The translations under genes and the position numbers were made by a program. Positions 16,656 through 26,199 of a stretch of 64,000 bases of DNA are shown piece after piece (the first letter of the stretch is position 1; the number at the start of each line of letters is the position of its first letter). The notes beneath the pieces are model-generated. The model was given only the letters and a program-made list of their open reading frames with translations, was not told where the DNA came from and did not search any database. This DNA is from Gracilimonas sp. (lineage in GTDB: Bacteria > Bacteroidota > Rhodothermia > Balneolales > Balneolaceae). The DNA lies in NCBI RefSeq assembly GCF_040218225.1, contig NZ_JAVJQO010000003.1, forward strand, positions 62,001 through 126,000, written 5' to 3'.

Positions 16656-17986
16656 TTCTTAATCTGGAAAATTTTAATAATCGCAGTTCCATTGCATATG
16701 CAATGATTGACTGTAACAACTTCTATGCTTCTTGCGAGCGTGTGTTTAATCCGGCACTGGAGGGAAAACCTATTGTAATCCTGTCTAACAATGATGGGTG
16801 CGTCATTGCTCGTTCAGAAGAAGCTAAGGCTCTGGATATTCCTATGGGCGCACCGGAATTTAAGTATCGGAAAATGTTCAGGGAGAATAAGGTTGTGATT
16901 CGGTCTTCCAATTACCCGCTATATGGAGATATGTCGAATCGGGTAATGGAGACACTGCGACATCTAACTCACGACATTGAGGTGTATAGTATTGATGAAG
17001 CTTTCGCTGAAGTTTCTACCAACACCTATTCCAATTTGGAAGAATATGGGCGATACATTAAAGAGATCATTTATCAGTGGACAGGGCTTCCGGTTTCTGT
17101 AGGAATAGCACCAAGTAAAACATTAGCTAAAATTGCCAATGAAACTGCTAAAAGGAACATTAACTGCAATGGTGTTCTAAGCTTATGCAATAACCCTGGG
17201 GTAGATCACATTCTGAAAAACATGCCTTTGCAGAAAGTATGGGGAATTGGTCACGGGCTTACCGTTCGGCTCAACCATTTTGAAATAAAGACAGCTTATG
17301 ACCTGAAGCAAAAAGTTGATCATAAACGATGGGTTCGTAAACACCTGAATGTAACTGGCCTGCGAACTGTATTGGAACTGAACGGACTCCCCTGTATGAA
17401 ACTCAGTGATGCCCTCGATTCCCGTAAGGGCATCCTTACCTCCCGCATGTTTGGCAAACCACTTTATGATCTCGAGCCTATTCAGGAGGCTGTAGCTACA
17501 TATATCAGTCGCGCCGGGGAAAAACTGCGCGCCCAAAAAAGTGTAGCTTCCTGTATGCATGTCACTCTGATTGGCGACAAATACGACAATCTGAAGGGCA
17601 AGTATAAATATAGTGGAGGCCATTTTTTTCAAGTTCCAACCGCTCATACACCTACAATGATCCTGGCTGGACAAGCAATAGCACGATCCATTTTCAAGGC
17701 AGATACCAAGTATAAAAAAGCAGCCGTTATGTTGACAGGAATTGTCCCAAATAGCGAAGTACAAATGGATTTATTTGATCCCGAACTGTATACTCAAAAA
17801 CAATTTCGCTTAATGGATTGCCTCGACCAGATTAATACACGCCATGGCAGGAATACTGCTGCATTTGCAGCCACGGGTCAACACCGGAAGAATAGTGAAG
17901 AAGCTCCCTGGAGGATGAATCAAAACTTTCTAAGTAAACGCTATACGACAGAATGGAAGGATATTATGACAGCTAAAACGAAGTAA
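16652..17986 (+). CDS. umuC: Y-family translesion DNA polymerase, UmuC subunit
   Basis: This protein of 444 residues is near the usual length of UmuC. The palm catalytic motifs are present: MIDCNNFYASCERVF (Asp20) and YSIDEAFAEV (Asp115, Glu116). The helix-hairpin-helix region (MPLQKVWGIGHGL) and a little-finger domain follow. It synthesises past DNA lesions with low fidelity. It is translationally coupled to umuD through an ATGA overlap. The C-terminus carries a QMDLFDPE-like stretch reminiscent of a beta-clamp binding peptide. Confidence 0.94.
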   Translation: MILNLENFNNRSSIAYAMIDCNNFYASCERVFNPALEGKPIVILSNNDGCVIARSEEAKALDIPMGAPEFKYRKMFRENKVVIRSSNYPLYGDMSNRVMETLRHLTHDIEVYSIDEAFAEVSTNTYSNLEEYGRYIKEIIYQWTGLPVSVGIAPSKTLAKIANETAKRNINCNGVLSLCNNPGVDHILKNMPLQKVWGIGHGLTVRLNHFEIKTAYDLKQKVDHKRWVRKHLNVTGLRTVLELNGLPCMKLSDALDSRKGILTSRMFGKPLYDLEPIQEAVATYISRAGEKLRAQKSVASCMHVTLIGDKYDNLKGKYKYSGGHFFQVPTAHTPTMILAGQAIARSIFKADTKYKKAAVMLTGIVPNSEVQMDLFDPELYTQKQFRLMDCLDQINTRHGRNTAAFAATGQHRKNSEEAPWRMNQNFLSKRYTTEWKDIMTAKTK

Positions 17987-18009
17987 GGAGCAATGTATCT
18001 ATAAGGATC

Positions 18010-19119
18010 TTATTTGATCACTAAGTCTGCAGCTTCTCTGCCAAGTTGCATACCTAACGCCACTCCCATTCCGCTGAGTCCTGCTATAACCGTTGTTTTA
18101 TTACTAATACGCTTTAGCACAGGACTTTTAGTAGTTGTAAACCCCATTATTCCTGACCATTCCTTATCTATCTCCCATCCTGTTGGTAATCTCAAAACAT
18201 CGTTTGCAAAGGATATGAGATGCTTTTTGATTTTCTCATTCGTACCAAACTCAGTTGTTGTTTCAACATCAATGTCCAAACTTCGGGCACCTCCGAGAAG
18301 CAACCTATTATCTTCAACTCCCCTGAAATAATAGTAACCACGGTCAAAATGATAGGTTCCTTTCCATGCTAAGTCTGATATAGGCTTGGTAACAAAAACA
18401 AATCCGCGTCCGGGTTTAATTTCAACATCATCCAGTAAAGCCGAAGTAAATGAATTTGTGGCTATGGCTAACTGATTACCTTTAAATTCAAACCCGTTTT
18501 CCAGCGTTAAGACTCCGTCTTCTTTATAAACTTTATTTACCTGAGATTGCCACCTGAACTCAACACCTGAAGCCAGGTTTTTTTCATAAAGAGTATGCAT
18601 CATTTTTCCGGGATGAAGACAACCTTCATGCTGAATACTTATAGCAGGAAAACCGTTATGTTCAGTTTTTTGATAAACATTTTCCAGACCAGCAGCTTGC
18701 TGGAGCCACCGGTTACAAACATCCAACTGATCCAAAGCCTGCTCATATGCTTCGGAATCCGTAAAAATCTCGTAAGCACCAGGTTCACGATATGCAATAT
18801 TTTCATCTCCCAGAGTCTGCCGTAGTAAGCTCAGACCATTTATACGTCTGCGAATTCGATCTATGATATTTGCCTCTTCTTCAATTTGCATATCGGCCAT
18901 ATGCTCAGTAACTGAACCAAAGCAGGCAAAACCGGCATTTCGGGTACTTGCTCCTATAGGATAGAACCCTCGATCTAAAACCAATACTTTCTTATCCGGA
19001 TTATTTTGTTTGAAGAAATATGCGATAGACTGCCCCGTAAGTCCTGCCCCTAATACAATCAGGTCAAACTCCCGGTCGTATAGTTCTGACTCCCAAAAAG
19101 ATCGTTCTGCGTGTATCAT
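18010..19119 (-). CDS. FAD-dependent oxidoreductase (DAO/glycine oxidase type)
   Basis: This protein has 369 residues. The N-terminal dinucleotide-binding motif is FDLIVLGAGLTGQSIAYFF (GxGxxG), followed by a conserved RGFYPIGASTRNAGF segment typical of DAO-fold amine oxidases and a C-terminal VIAGLSGMGVALGMQLG FAD contact. It would oxidise an amino acid or secondary amine, giving an imine and H2O2; the substrate is unknown. Its start overlaps the stop of the M20 amidohydrolase by four bases, so the pair is an operon; release of an amino acid by M20 and oxidation here would be a logical sequence (inference). Confidence 0.85.
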   Translation of the reverse strand: MIHAERSFWESELYDREFDLIVLGAGLTGQSIAYFFKQNNPDKKVLVLDRGFYPIGASTRNAGFACFGSVTEHMADMQIEEEANIIDRIRRRINGLSLLRQTLGDENIAYREPGAYEIFTDSEAYEQALDQLDVCNRWLQQAAGLENVYQKTEHNGFPAISIQHEGCLHPGKMMHTLYEKNLASGVEFRWQSQVNKVYKEDGVLTLENGFEFKGNQLAIATNSFTSALLDDVEIKPGRGFVFVTKPISDLAWKGTYHFDRGYYYFRGVEDNRLLLGGARSLDIDVETTTEFGTNEKIKKHLISFANDVLRLPTGWEIDKEWSGIMGFTTTKSPVLKRISNKTTVIAGLSGMGVALGMQLGREAADLVIK

Positions 19120-20306
19120 TTGTGATCAAAAACTAACGATGACATAAGTGGAGTTGCAACTTCAAAGAACCGGTCATCTACATTGTATTTTGGATGATGC
19201 CAGGGATACCTGGAATCTGAATCCTCGCTGCCACTACCCACAAAAAAGAAAGCCCCGGGGAAGTGCTTCTGATAGAAAGCGAAGTCTTCACCCGCCATAA
19301 TAGGTCGTTTTAATTCGATGGCCGATTCTTCACCAAATAACTTGGTCATAGAATTCAGTACCGTTTTGGCTTCTTTTTCGGTATTGATAACAGCAGGATA
19401 TCCTTTGTTCAGTTTGAAAGTGTAACTACCTCCAGCCGATTCGGTAATCCCCTTAAGCAATGCTTCTAGTCGGTTTTGTACTAATTCTGCAGTTTCAGGT
19501 GTAAGTGTTCGGGCAGTTCCCCAAAGTTTAACTTTTTCGGGGATGATGTTATGAGCGGTGCCCCCTTCAATTCTACCAATAGTCACTACCACAGGCTCAG
19601 TAGGATCAACACTTCTGCTGGCCACTGTTTGCACTGCATTTATGTATTGAGCAGATAAGACAACAGGATCTATAGCCTCGTGTGCACGGGCTGCATGTCC
19701 TCCTTTACCAATAATCTCAACCTCGAATTCATCAGGGGCTGCCATCAACGGACCTGCTTTGGTCGCTATAGTACCGGGTTTATGCATTGGAGACGTGTGC
19801 AACCCATAAATAGCCTGCACACCCTGATCCTGAAGAAATCCAGTTTCACTCAGAAGCCTTCCCCCGCCTGGCAGCTTCTCTTCTCCGGGCTGAAATACGA
19901 ATAAGACCTTTCCCTCAATATCAGCCTGAAGCTCCTTCAAGATTTTTGCTGCCGTTAGTAAATTTGAGGTGTGAGCATCATGTCCGCAGCAATGTGCAAC
20001 CCCATCATTTTTTGATATAAATGCCTGCTTAGCTTTTCCCTCTTCTGTAATGGGCAACGCATCAATATCTGCGCGAAGAGCAATCACTCTATCTGATTTC
20101 TTACCTCCTTCCAATATTCCAACACAACCCGTTTCTAATGGGCTTTCAAATGGAATATTCAACTTCTCCAACTCCGACTTAATAAACTTCGTAGTTTCAA
20201 ATTCACTATAGCTTAACTCTGGATGCTGATGCAAATATCTTCGGGTTTCTACAGCATACTGAAAATACTTTTCAGCGAGTTGTTTAATTTTGGAATGCAT
20301 GCTCAA
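19116..20306 (-). CDS. M20-family amidohydrolase (N-acyl-amino acid/hippurate hydrolase type)
   Basis: This protein of 396 residues is usual for M20D. Metal and catalytic motifs are LRADIDALPITEE, HCCGHDAHTSNLL, FVFQPGEEKLPGGG and the C-terminal MAGEDFAFY. The dimerisation insert HAARAHEAIDPVV is present. It removes an acyl group from N-acylated amino acids in the cytoplasm. A second Met two codons in is an alternative start. It is the first gene of a two-gene operon with the FAD oxidoreductase. Confidence 0.9.
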   Translation of the reverse strand: MSMHSKIKQLAEKYFQYAVETRRYLHQHPELSYSEFETTKFIKSELEKLNIPFESPLETGCVGILEGGKKSDRVIALRADIDALPITEEGKAKQAFISKNDGVAHCCGHDAHTSNLLTAAKILKELQADIEGKVLFVFQPGEEKLPGGGRLLSETGFLQDQGVQAIYGLHTSPMHKPGTIATKAGPLMAAPDEFEVEIIGKGGHAARAHEAIDPVVLSAQYINAVQTVASRSVDPTEPVVVTIGRIEGGTAHNIIPEKVKLWGTARTLTPETAELVQNRLEALLKGITESAGGSYTFKLNKGYPAVINTEKEAKTVLNSMTKLFGEESAIELKRPIMAGEDFAFYQKHFPGAFFFVGSGSEDSDSRYPWHHPKYNVDDRFFEVATPLMSSLVFDHK

Positions 20307-20413
20307 TAGTTTTGAAATTCAACCTTTAGCTGATGATAAGGATATTATCCGATTCAATGTAACCTTTGCAATATTGAATCGTACTTTATCGAGTACTTAA
20401 AATAGAAGGACAT

Positions 20414-21670
20414 ATGAAGAGAACATCGTGGGAAATAATTTTAGCTGGTCTTTTTTTTGTTGGCATAGCTGTCTACATAGTAGGGCAACACTCTGAACCA
20501 GAAAAACCAAAGAGATCTGCTTTTGCCACCGATAGCATACGTATCAACATTGATGGTGAAAAACTACATGTTATCGAGCTCAAGAAATTAGAGAACCTCA
20601 AAAATTTAGAAAATCTCAAGAATCTGGAGAACCTCAAAAACCTTGAGAACCTAAAGAATATCACTAATTTCTTACCTGTTGAGATTCAGGAAGAAGTTGA
20701 AGCTGAGATTAATGAAGCGCTTAAAGAACTGGAAAAAGAGGGGATTAACGTAAATATAAATCATGAAGAAGGTGTTGTTTCTATCAATAAAGAAGTCGCC
20801 ACTAGTCCGGGGAACTGGACTGCCGTTTCTCCCGGCGTTTTTGCTTATGTAAAAGAATTTGATGGCTCAAACATCCAACTGACAAATATTGAATTACCCT
20901 TCGGCTCAATCACAATTAAGGGTGGCTCAGGAAAACTTATCAAATTTACAGTTGAAGCATCCGGACAGGTTTCTACCAAAGCGGATTTAGAATCAAGGAT
21001 AAATACCACTGCAAGTATCTCATCGGGAGAAGCCGATTTCACAATTACAAGCCCGAAAAGTTTATCGAAAGACCAAAATATTCATTTACAGGCTACATTG
21101 GTTATTCCCGAAAATATGAGAGTTATCTCCTCTACCAAAGCTGGACATATTACTTCAGAAAATGTGAGCGGAAATCAGTCATATGAAACCCAAGGCGGGC
21201 ATATAAGCCTGGAAAATATTACAGGAGATGTTAAGGCTAAAACAAGTGGCGGCCATATCACTGTAAATAATTCTAAGGGAACGTTAAACCTTCATTCTCT
21301 TGGGGGCCACATAAAAACACGTGAAGTAGCAGGCTCTGTCATTATGAAAACTTCTGGCGGTAATTTAGTCGCAGAAGGTCTTTCAGGTTCCGTTGAAGCA
21401 AATACAAACGGTGGAAACATTGAACTTCGTTTTGTTGAGCTCAAAAATACTTCTCAGGCTAAAACCGGAGCGGGAACTATATCGATCTGGATTCCAAAAG
21501 CAGCTGATGCATCCTTTGATTTATCCGGTAATACTGTTGAAATAGATGGCGATCTTAATTTTCAGGGAACACAATCATCAGGATCTGCCAATGGTAAAAT
21601 TGGCTCAGGAGCAGCATCAATATCTGCTAAAACAAATTATGGGAAAGTAATTTTAAAATCCTCCGATTAA
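20414..21670 (+). CDS. DUF4097-type beta-repeat protein with an NLENLK repeat insert
   Basis: This protein has 418 residues. A membrane helix lies at ~5-26 (WEIILAGLFFVGIAVYIVG). Residues 58-83 are built from a six-residue unit NLENLK repeated about four times, then a charged helix. From ~150 onward there is a right-handed beta-helix-like DUF4097 region with regularly spaced GGHI/GGNI turns. The protein is probably anchored in the inner membrane with its beta region outside. Its function is unknown; DUF4097 proteins often sit with envelope-stress regulators, but none is adjacent here. Confidence 0.75.
   Translation: MKRTSWEIILAGLFFVGIAVYIVGQHSEPEKPKRSAFATDSIRINIDGEKLHVIELKKLENLKNLENLKNLENLKNLENLKNITNFLPVEIQEEVEAEINEALKELEKEGINVNINHEEGVVSINKEVATSPGNWTAVSPGVFAYVKEFDGSNIQLTNIELPFGSITIKGGSGKLIKFTVEASGQVSTKADLESRINTTASISSGEADFTITSPKSLSKDQNIHLQATLVIPENMRVISSTKAGHITSENVSGNQSYETQGGHISLENITGDVKAKTSGGHITVNNSKGTLNLHSLGGHIKTREVAGSVIMKTSGGNLVAEGLSGSVEANTNGGNIELRFVELKNTSQAKTGAGTISIWIPKAADASFDLSGNTVEIDGDLNFQGTQSSGSANGKIGSGAASISAKTNYGKVILKSSD
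20585..20662 (+). repeat. In-frame 18-base repeats encoding NLENLK
   Basis: There are about four units of 18 bases. Leu codons differ between units (tta, ctc, ctg, ctt, cta) and Asn/Lys/Glu codons also vary, while the peptide is almost invariant, so the repeat is kept at the protein level and is not a fresh slippage product. Confidence 0.85.
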
Positions 21671-21675
21671 AGTTC

Positions 21676-21957
21676 TCACTTTTTTCTGCTATCGGATTTA
21701 AGGAATGTAAAATAGCTACCCTTTATCCAGGTGATATGTAATAAAAGATGATATAATATCACTGCTATGAACAGTAAAGCCACCCAAAAATGAATATCTC
21801 CCCATTCATGACGTGTTAAACCTAAGAAACTGCTTCCATGACTCCCGGGTGGTAATATATAATGAATCAATAAGCCCGTTAATAAAAGTCCAATAAGAAG
21901 AATAAAAGAGATTAAATCTATTGTTACGTTTTGGGTGTGTTTTCTGATTGATTTCAT
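21676..21957 (-). CDS. DUF4405-type small membrane protein (cytochrome b-like)
   Basis: This protein of 93 residues has two clear membrane helices (~13-33 and ~57-77). His residues are placed as in the DUF4405/cytochrome b561-like family: IHYILPPG, RHEWGDIHFWVA and YHLLLHITW. They could ligate haem between helices (family-based inference). It converges with the DUF4097 gene with five bases between stops. Confidence 0.7.
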   Translation of the reverse strand: MKSIRKHTQNVTIDLISFILLIGLLLTGLLIHYILPPGSHGSSFLGLTRHEWGDIHFWVALLFIAVILYHLLLHITWIKGSYFTFLKSDSRKK

Positions 21958-22070
21958 ACTCCCTCCTTTACCACCTATTAATACAAGTTCAGATTAGCAA
22001 CATTTTGTGAATTATTAGTGAATAAAACGATGAGTTTCTATATGATTGCTGATACTTTATCTTATTCTTT

Positions 22071-22838
22071 ATGACTACAAAAATTCATAAGACAAAAGAT
22101 GGTTCATCTACTCTTTATTCAGATCAGTTTGAACAATTTTATCACAATCCCAATGGAGCAGCCTCTGAAAGTCTGCACGTTTTTTTTGAAACCTCGGGAT
22201 TGATTTCATCACTTGATTCTGCAGAAACATTAACGGTATTAGAGGTGGGTTTTGGAACCGGACTCAATTTTTTGTTGCTCCTCGATATCCTTCTACAGAA
22301 AAAGATTAATATACCTGTAGAGTTTTGGTCTGTTGAAGCTTTTCCTGTTGATCAGCAAACAGCATCGGAGTTTAACTTCAAAGATCACCTGAAACATCCT
22401 GAGCTAAATCAATTATTACCAAAAGTATTTGGGAAGCTTAAGCCAGGGCTCAATCAATATAAGCCTCTGGATGATCACAATGTAAGTTTAAAACTTTTTT
22501 ACGGACAGTTTGATGACTTTGACCCAAAAGATCTGAAAGTAGACTTCATTTTCCACGATCCATTTTCACCAGAAGTAAATGAAGAATTATGGACAAGTAA
22601 TACTTTTAAAAAGCTGTCTTCCTATTCTAAAACCAATACTGTCATCGCTACCTACTGTGCAGCATCAAAAGCCCGTGGAGCAATGTGTGCCTCAGGCTGG
22701 AAAGTTGCCCGCTCTCGAGGAGCTTTGGGTAAAAGAGAAATGACGATAGCTTCTCTCTCGGAAGAAAAACTGGTGAATTTTAAAAGAGTGAACGAAGAAA
22801 GATTAGCTGAACGATATCGAACCGGCGATTTTGGCTGA
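22071..22838 (+). CDS. mnmD: tRNA 5-(aminomethyl)-2-thiouridine methyltransferase MnmD
   Basis: This protein has 255 residues. The SAM-binding motif LEVGFGTGLNFLLLL and the downstream FIFHDPFSPEVNEELW are hallmarks of the MnmD methyltransferase (the N-half of E. coli MnmC). It adds the methyl group in mnm5s2U34 of tRNA. The fused oxidase half is absent, as is usual for stand-alone MnmD. It ends one base before the convergent RuBisCO-like gene. Confidence 0.85.
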   Translation: MTTKIHKTKDGSSTLYSDQFEQFYHNPNGAASESLHVFFETSGLISSLDSAETLTVLEVGFGTGLNFLLLLDILLQKKINIPVEFWSVEAFPVDQQTASEFNFKDHLKHPELNQLLPKVFGKLKPGLNQYKPLDDHNVSLKLFYGQFDDFDPKDLKVDFIFHDPFSPEVNEELWTSNTFKKLSSYSKTNTVIATYCAASKARGAMCASGWKVARSRGALGKREMTIASLSEEKLVNFKRVNEERLAERYRTGDFG

Positions 22839-22839
22839 T

Positions 22840-23943
22840 CTAATTTTGAAGTATTTCCTTTACTTCTTCAGAAGCCTTGCGAATACCACCCGGATGTTGC
22901 AACATACTTGCTCCAAGTAAAAAAATAGTATCCTTTCCATATTCTTTTATCCAGTTGGGAATAGTCTCCCGTTTCATCCCTCCGCCCGGCATTGGAAATA
23001 TTGGCTTAAAAGGTGAGTCTAAGGTTCTTGCCGAATCGTTCAAATCATTGCATTCTTCAGGAGTGAAGGAAAACCTGCCTCCGGTATTCGGATATACCGT
23101 GAAATCTGCCCCAAAAGCCCTGTACAATTCTCCATATAAGAAAGAAGGTGTGAATCCGTGATCCGGATCGGTTACGAAAGTGCCTGAAAAAGCTGGGTGA
23201 GCAATGACAGGAAGATCCAATTTTGACTGAGCAAGCTCATGCATGCTTTCATATCCACAGAGCTCTGGTATTATCATCACACCATCGGCACCAAGATCAG
23301 CTGCCAGTTCATATTGTTGCATTAGTTTTGAGCCGGCTGTAGTAATATTTGGAAAATAACGGGTCAAAATACCCGTTTCGGTCATGGCTTTTTGGAGTAC
23401 CTCTGCTACCCGGTTTACCCGTTCCTCAAAGGGAGCATAACTTTGGTTAGCCAACCCATGATCATCCTTAATCATATCAATTCCACCTAAAGCAAATTCT
23501 TTAGCCTGAACCGATAACTCATCTGCCGACAATCCCATTGGCTTTAAAACCCCACAAGCCATAGCCCGATCATGAATACCAAACTCTTCACGAATACCCG
23601 ATATCCCAAATCTGGCTCCTTTCAATAAACCGGTTAATGAACTCCAATCAACAGATGTGATTTTTATCCCTCTCTTAAGTGAAATATTGCCGTATAAAAT
23701 GTTTAGAAACTGGGTAGCATCGTTTCCAATATTTTCGACAGGCCAATCAATATGCACCTTAAACTGATTTTCGGATTGCTGTTCAACCTGTCCGACATTA
23801 CCTGTAACCTTATCCAGAATTTTTTGCGGAACGACCTCTTCGGGAAGTTCCACACTTTGTTCAAGGCAGATCCATCGAAGTTTCTCATCGATGTTTTCAC
23901 CCTCGTAACAGGTAATGTTATATTGAACAGTAAATCTATCCAC
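22840..23943 (-). CDS. RuBisCO-like protein (form IV type)
   Basis: This protein of 367 residues has an N-terminal ferredoxin-like part and a TIM barrel. Catalytic-site relics are K134 in GVLKPMGLS, the carbamylated-Lys position K159 with D161 in GGIDMIKDDHGL, H249 in AHPAFSG, and PMPGGGMK near 318-324. Against true RuBisCO, the second KPK lysine is Met and the KDDE glutamate is His162, so CO2 fixation is not expected. Form IV proteins act as enolases, isomerases or decarboxylases on sugar-phosphate-like substrates. It lies 24 bases after engB in the purF-engB direction. I cannot name its substrate. Confidence 0.85.
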   Translation of the reverse strand: MDRFTVQYNITCYEGENIDEKLRWICLEQSVELPEEVVPQKILDKVTGNVGQVEQQSENQFKVHIDWPVENIGNDATQFLNILYGNISLKRGIKITSVDWSSLTGLLKGARFGISGIREEFGIHDRAMACGVLKPMGLSADELSVQAKEFALGGIDMIKDDHGLANQSYAPFEERVNRVAEVLQKAMTETGILTRYFPNITTAGSKLMQQYELAADLGADGVMIIPELCGYESMHELAQSKLDLPVIAHPAFSGTFVTDPDHGFTPSFLYGELYRAFGADFTVYPNTGGRFSFTPEECNDLNDSARTLDSPFKPIFPMPGGGMKRETIPNWIKEYGKDTIFLLGASMLQHPGGIRKASEEVKEILQN

Positions 23944-23967
23944 GGCTAAAAATTTGGATGAAGTAAC

Positions 23968-24576
23968 TCAGGAGCCTGACCTTGAGTGAGATACAAACTC
24001 AGTGATTAATTCTTTTATCTCAGAGATGCCCTCTCTGGAATCTGATGAATATGGTAAAATTGGAATCTCAATATTCATCTCTTTCAGAATGCGCCTGACA
24101 CGGGCTTTCGACTGATTTACTTTATTTCTGGAGAGTTTGTCCGACTTCGAAAGCACCACGAAAAAAGGTTTTTCATTCATAGCCATCCAATAAAAGAAGT
24201 CCTCATCAAGCTGGCTGGGTTCATGCCGCACATCCACAACGTGCAAAATTAAGCTCAGAGACTCTCGATCCAATAAATAGTCCCGAATATTTTTCCCCCA
24301 ACGCTCCCGTTCTTTTTTAGGAACTTTGGCATAGCCATAGCCGGGTAAATCAACCATAAAAAACTCATCCCCAACTTTATAGTAATTCATCTGCTGGGTT
24401 TTGCCTGGTACATTTGAAGTACGTGCAATATTCTTTTTATTCAGAAGAGCATTAATCAGTGACGATTTTCCAACATTTGATCGGCCTGCAAAACAAACTT
24501 CCGGCAAAGTTGCCGGCGGGCATTCGTCAAGTTGAGTAGCACTGGTAATAAATTTAGGCTGAGCGTTAAACATCAA
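23968..24576 (-). CDS. engB: Ribosome-biogenesis GTPase EngB (YihA/YsxC)
   Basis: This protein of 202 residues has GTPase motifs G1 GRSNVGKSSL (Lys37), G3 DLPGYGYAKV and G4 SKSDKL. The family is needed for assembly of the 50S subunit. Its ATG overlaps the purF stop by four bases, so it is translated from the purF transcript. The downstream RuBisCO-like gene is probably co-transcribed. Confidence 0.94.
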   Translation of the reverse strand: MMFNAQPKFITSATQLDECPPATLPEVCFAGRSNVGKSSLINALLNKKNIARTSNVPGKTQQMNYYKVGDEFFMVDLPGYGYAKVPKKERERWGKNIRDYLLDRESLSLILHVVDVRHEPSQLDEDFFYWMAMNEKPFFVVLSKSDKLSRNKVNQSKARVRRILKEMNIEIPILPYSSDSREGISEIKELITEFVSHSRSGS

Positions 24577-26075
24577 ACCAGCTCGTTTTCTTCTTTCTCA
24601 ACGCCAAAATTGACAGGAACCGGATAATTACCTGTAAAGCAAGCTGTACAGTAATCATGGCCGGAAGGGTTCGCTTCTTTAACGGCATCTACAAGACCAT
24701 CTGCAGACAAATACCGGAGACTGTCTACTCCGATTTCTTTAGCCATCTTCTCTATATTTCTGTCAAATTTATTGGCTATTAATTCATTCGGGCTTGGGAA
24801 ATCCATTCCGTAATAGCATGGACTAATAATTGGCGGAGAGCTTACCAAAAAGTGGATTTCAGCGGGATTACATTCACGAATCATATCAACGAGGTAGCGA
24901 GATGTGGTTCCCCGTACTATCGAATCATCAACAATAATCACCACTCTACCTTCAATTACCCCACGAACTGGATTAAACTTAGTACGAACTTTCTGCTCAC
25001 GTGATTTCTGTCCGGGCGAAATAAAGGTTCGACCCACATAATGATTTCTAATCAGTCCTATATCATATTTACACTCATGACCAAGCTTATTGCTTTCACT
25101 TGCATAACCAAGTGCGGCGGTGTTGCTTGAATCCGGCACCGAAATGACTACCGGCTTTTTACCGGTTTTATTATTCTTCACAACATCTGTAAGAGGATGC
25201 TCCTTTGCTAACTGCTTACCAAGATTTCGACGAATCTTATCTACCATTTCGCCAAATATCTTACTGTCGGGCCGGGAAAAATAAACGTACTCAAAAATAC
25301 ACTGACTGGTACCTGTACCCTCTTTCGGAGGTATAAAGTACGATTTGGGTTCGTTATGCTCGTCAGCATCTTTATCGATCACAACCACTTCACCGGGCTG
25401 CACATCTCGAATGTATTCCGCATTATTAATATCAAAAGCGCAGGTTTCACTGGATACACAATAAGCCCCGTCTACTTTTCCAAGTGCCAGTGGCCGAAAT
25501 CCATTAGGGTCACGTACTGCAATTAGCTTGTCATCAGTCAGAATAACCAGACAGTAGGCACCTTCAATTTGTCCCAGCGCATCCATAATCTGGTCCATCT
25601 GATCTTCCTCATTACTATGAGAGATGAGATGCAAAATCAATTCTGTATCAGATGTACTTTGAAACAAGACTCCTTCCTTTCGAAATCGCTCCCTGATTTG
25701 TTTTGCATTGGAAAGGTTTCCGTTATGCCCGATTGCCAGATTTCCATTCCGGTAGTGTACTCTGAAAGGCTGGATATTAGCCGGGTTTTTTGAAGAGCCT
25801 GAAGTTGAATAACGGTTATGCCCTATGGCATTTTTACCTCTAAGGATTTTCTTAAACACCTTGGATTTACTGAATACATTTAAAACTAACCCAAAGTCTT
25901 TATAAGCAGGCATGGCATACCGGCCTTTATCATCATCAAAGTAAGAAGTAACTATACCAGCCGACTCTTGACCACGATGTTGCAAGGCATGCAAGCCATA
26001 ATAGGTATGAAGGGCTGCATCAGGGTGATTATAGATACCGTAGATTCCACAATATTCGCGAGGCTTATCGCTCAT
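24573..26075 (-). CDS. purF: Amidophosphoribosyltransferase
   Basis: This protein of 500 residues catalyses the first committed step of purine synthesis (PRPP plus glutamine to phosphoribosylamine). The N-terminal nucleophile would be Cys9 after removal of a short propeptide (MSDKPREY before CGIYGIYNH). The glutaminase site GHNRYSTSG and the PRPP loop VVIIVDDSIVRGTTSRYLV are present. C-terminal Cys residues (YCTACFTG) and a central Cys fit the iron-sulphur-containing class as in Bacillus. The 124 bases upstream hold its leader; I see no clear purine riboswitch there. Confidence 0.95.
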   Translation of the reverse strand: MSDKPREYCGIYGIYNHPDAALHTYYGLHALQHRGQESAGIVTSYFDDDKGRYAMPAYKDFGLVLNVFSKSKVFKKILRGKNAIGHNRYSTSGSSKNPANIQPFRVHYRNGNLAIGHNGNLSNAKQIRERFRKEGVLFQSTSDTELILHLISHSNEEDQMDQIMDALGQIEGAYCLVILTDDKLIAVRDPNGFRPLALGKVDGAYCVSSETCAFDINNAEYIRDVQPGEVVVIDKDADEHNEPKSYFIPPKEGTGTSQCIFEYVYFSRPDSKIFGEMVDKIRRNLGKQLAKEHPLTDVVKNNKTGKKPVVISVPDSSNTAALGYASESNKLGHECKYDIGLIRNHYVGRTFISPGQKSREQKVRTKFNPVRGVIEGRVVIIVDDSIVRGTTSRYLVDMIRECNPAEIHFLVSSPPIISPCYYGMDFPSPNELIANKFDRNIEKMAKEIGVDSLRYLSADGLVDAVKEANPSGHDYCTACFTGNYPVPVNFGVEKEENELV

Positions 26076-26199
26076 ATCTAAAGCTCCAAGTAATGAGTGA
26101 TTAATAAGTGGTAAAGATAAGAAATGATTCCCGGTTTCGGGAATTAGAACTGCCAGAAGTTATCTACAGATTGTTCACATCTCGTGATTAGGTTAAACT

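Noticed and set aside
20585-20662. Regular 18-base repeats as a CRISPR or minisatellite
   Set aside because: They are in frame, adjacent without spacers, and vary only at silent positions, so they are coding repeats.
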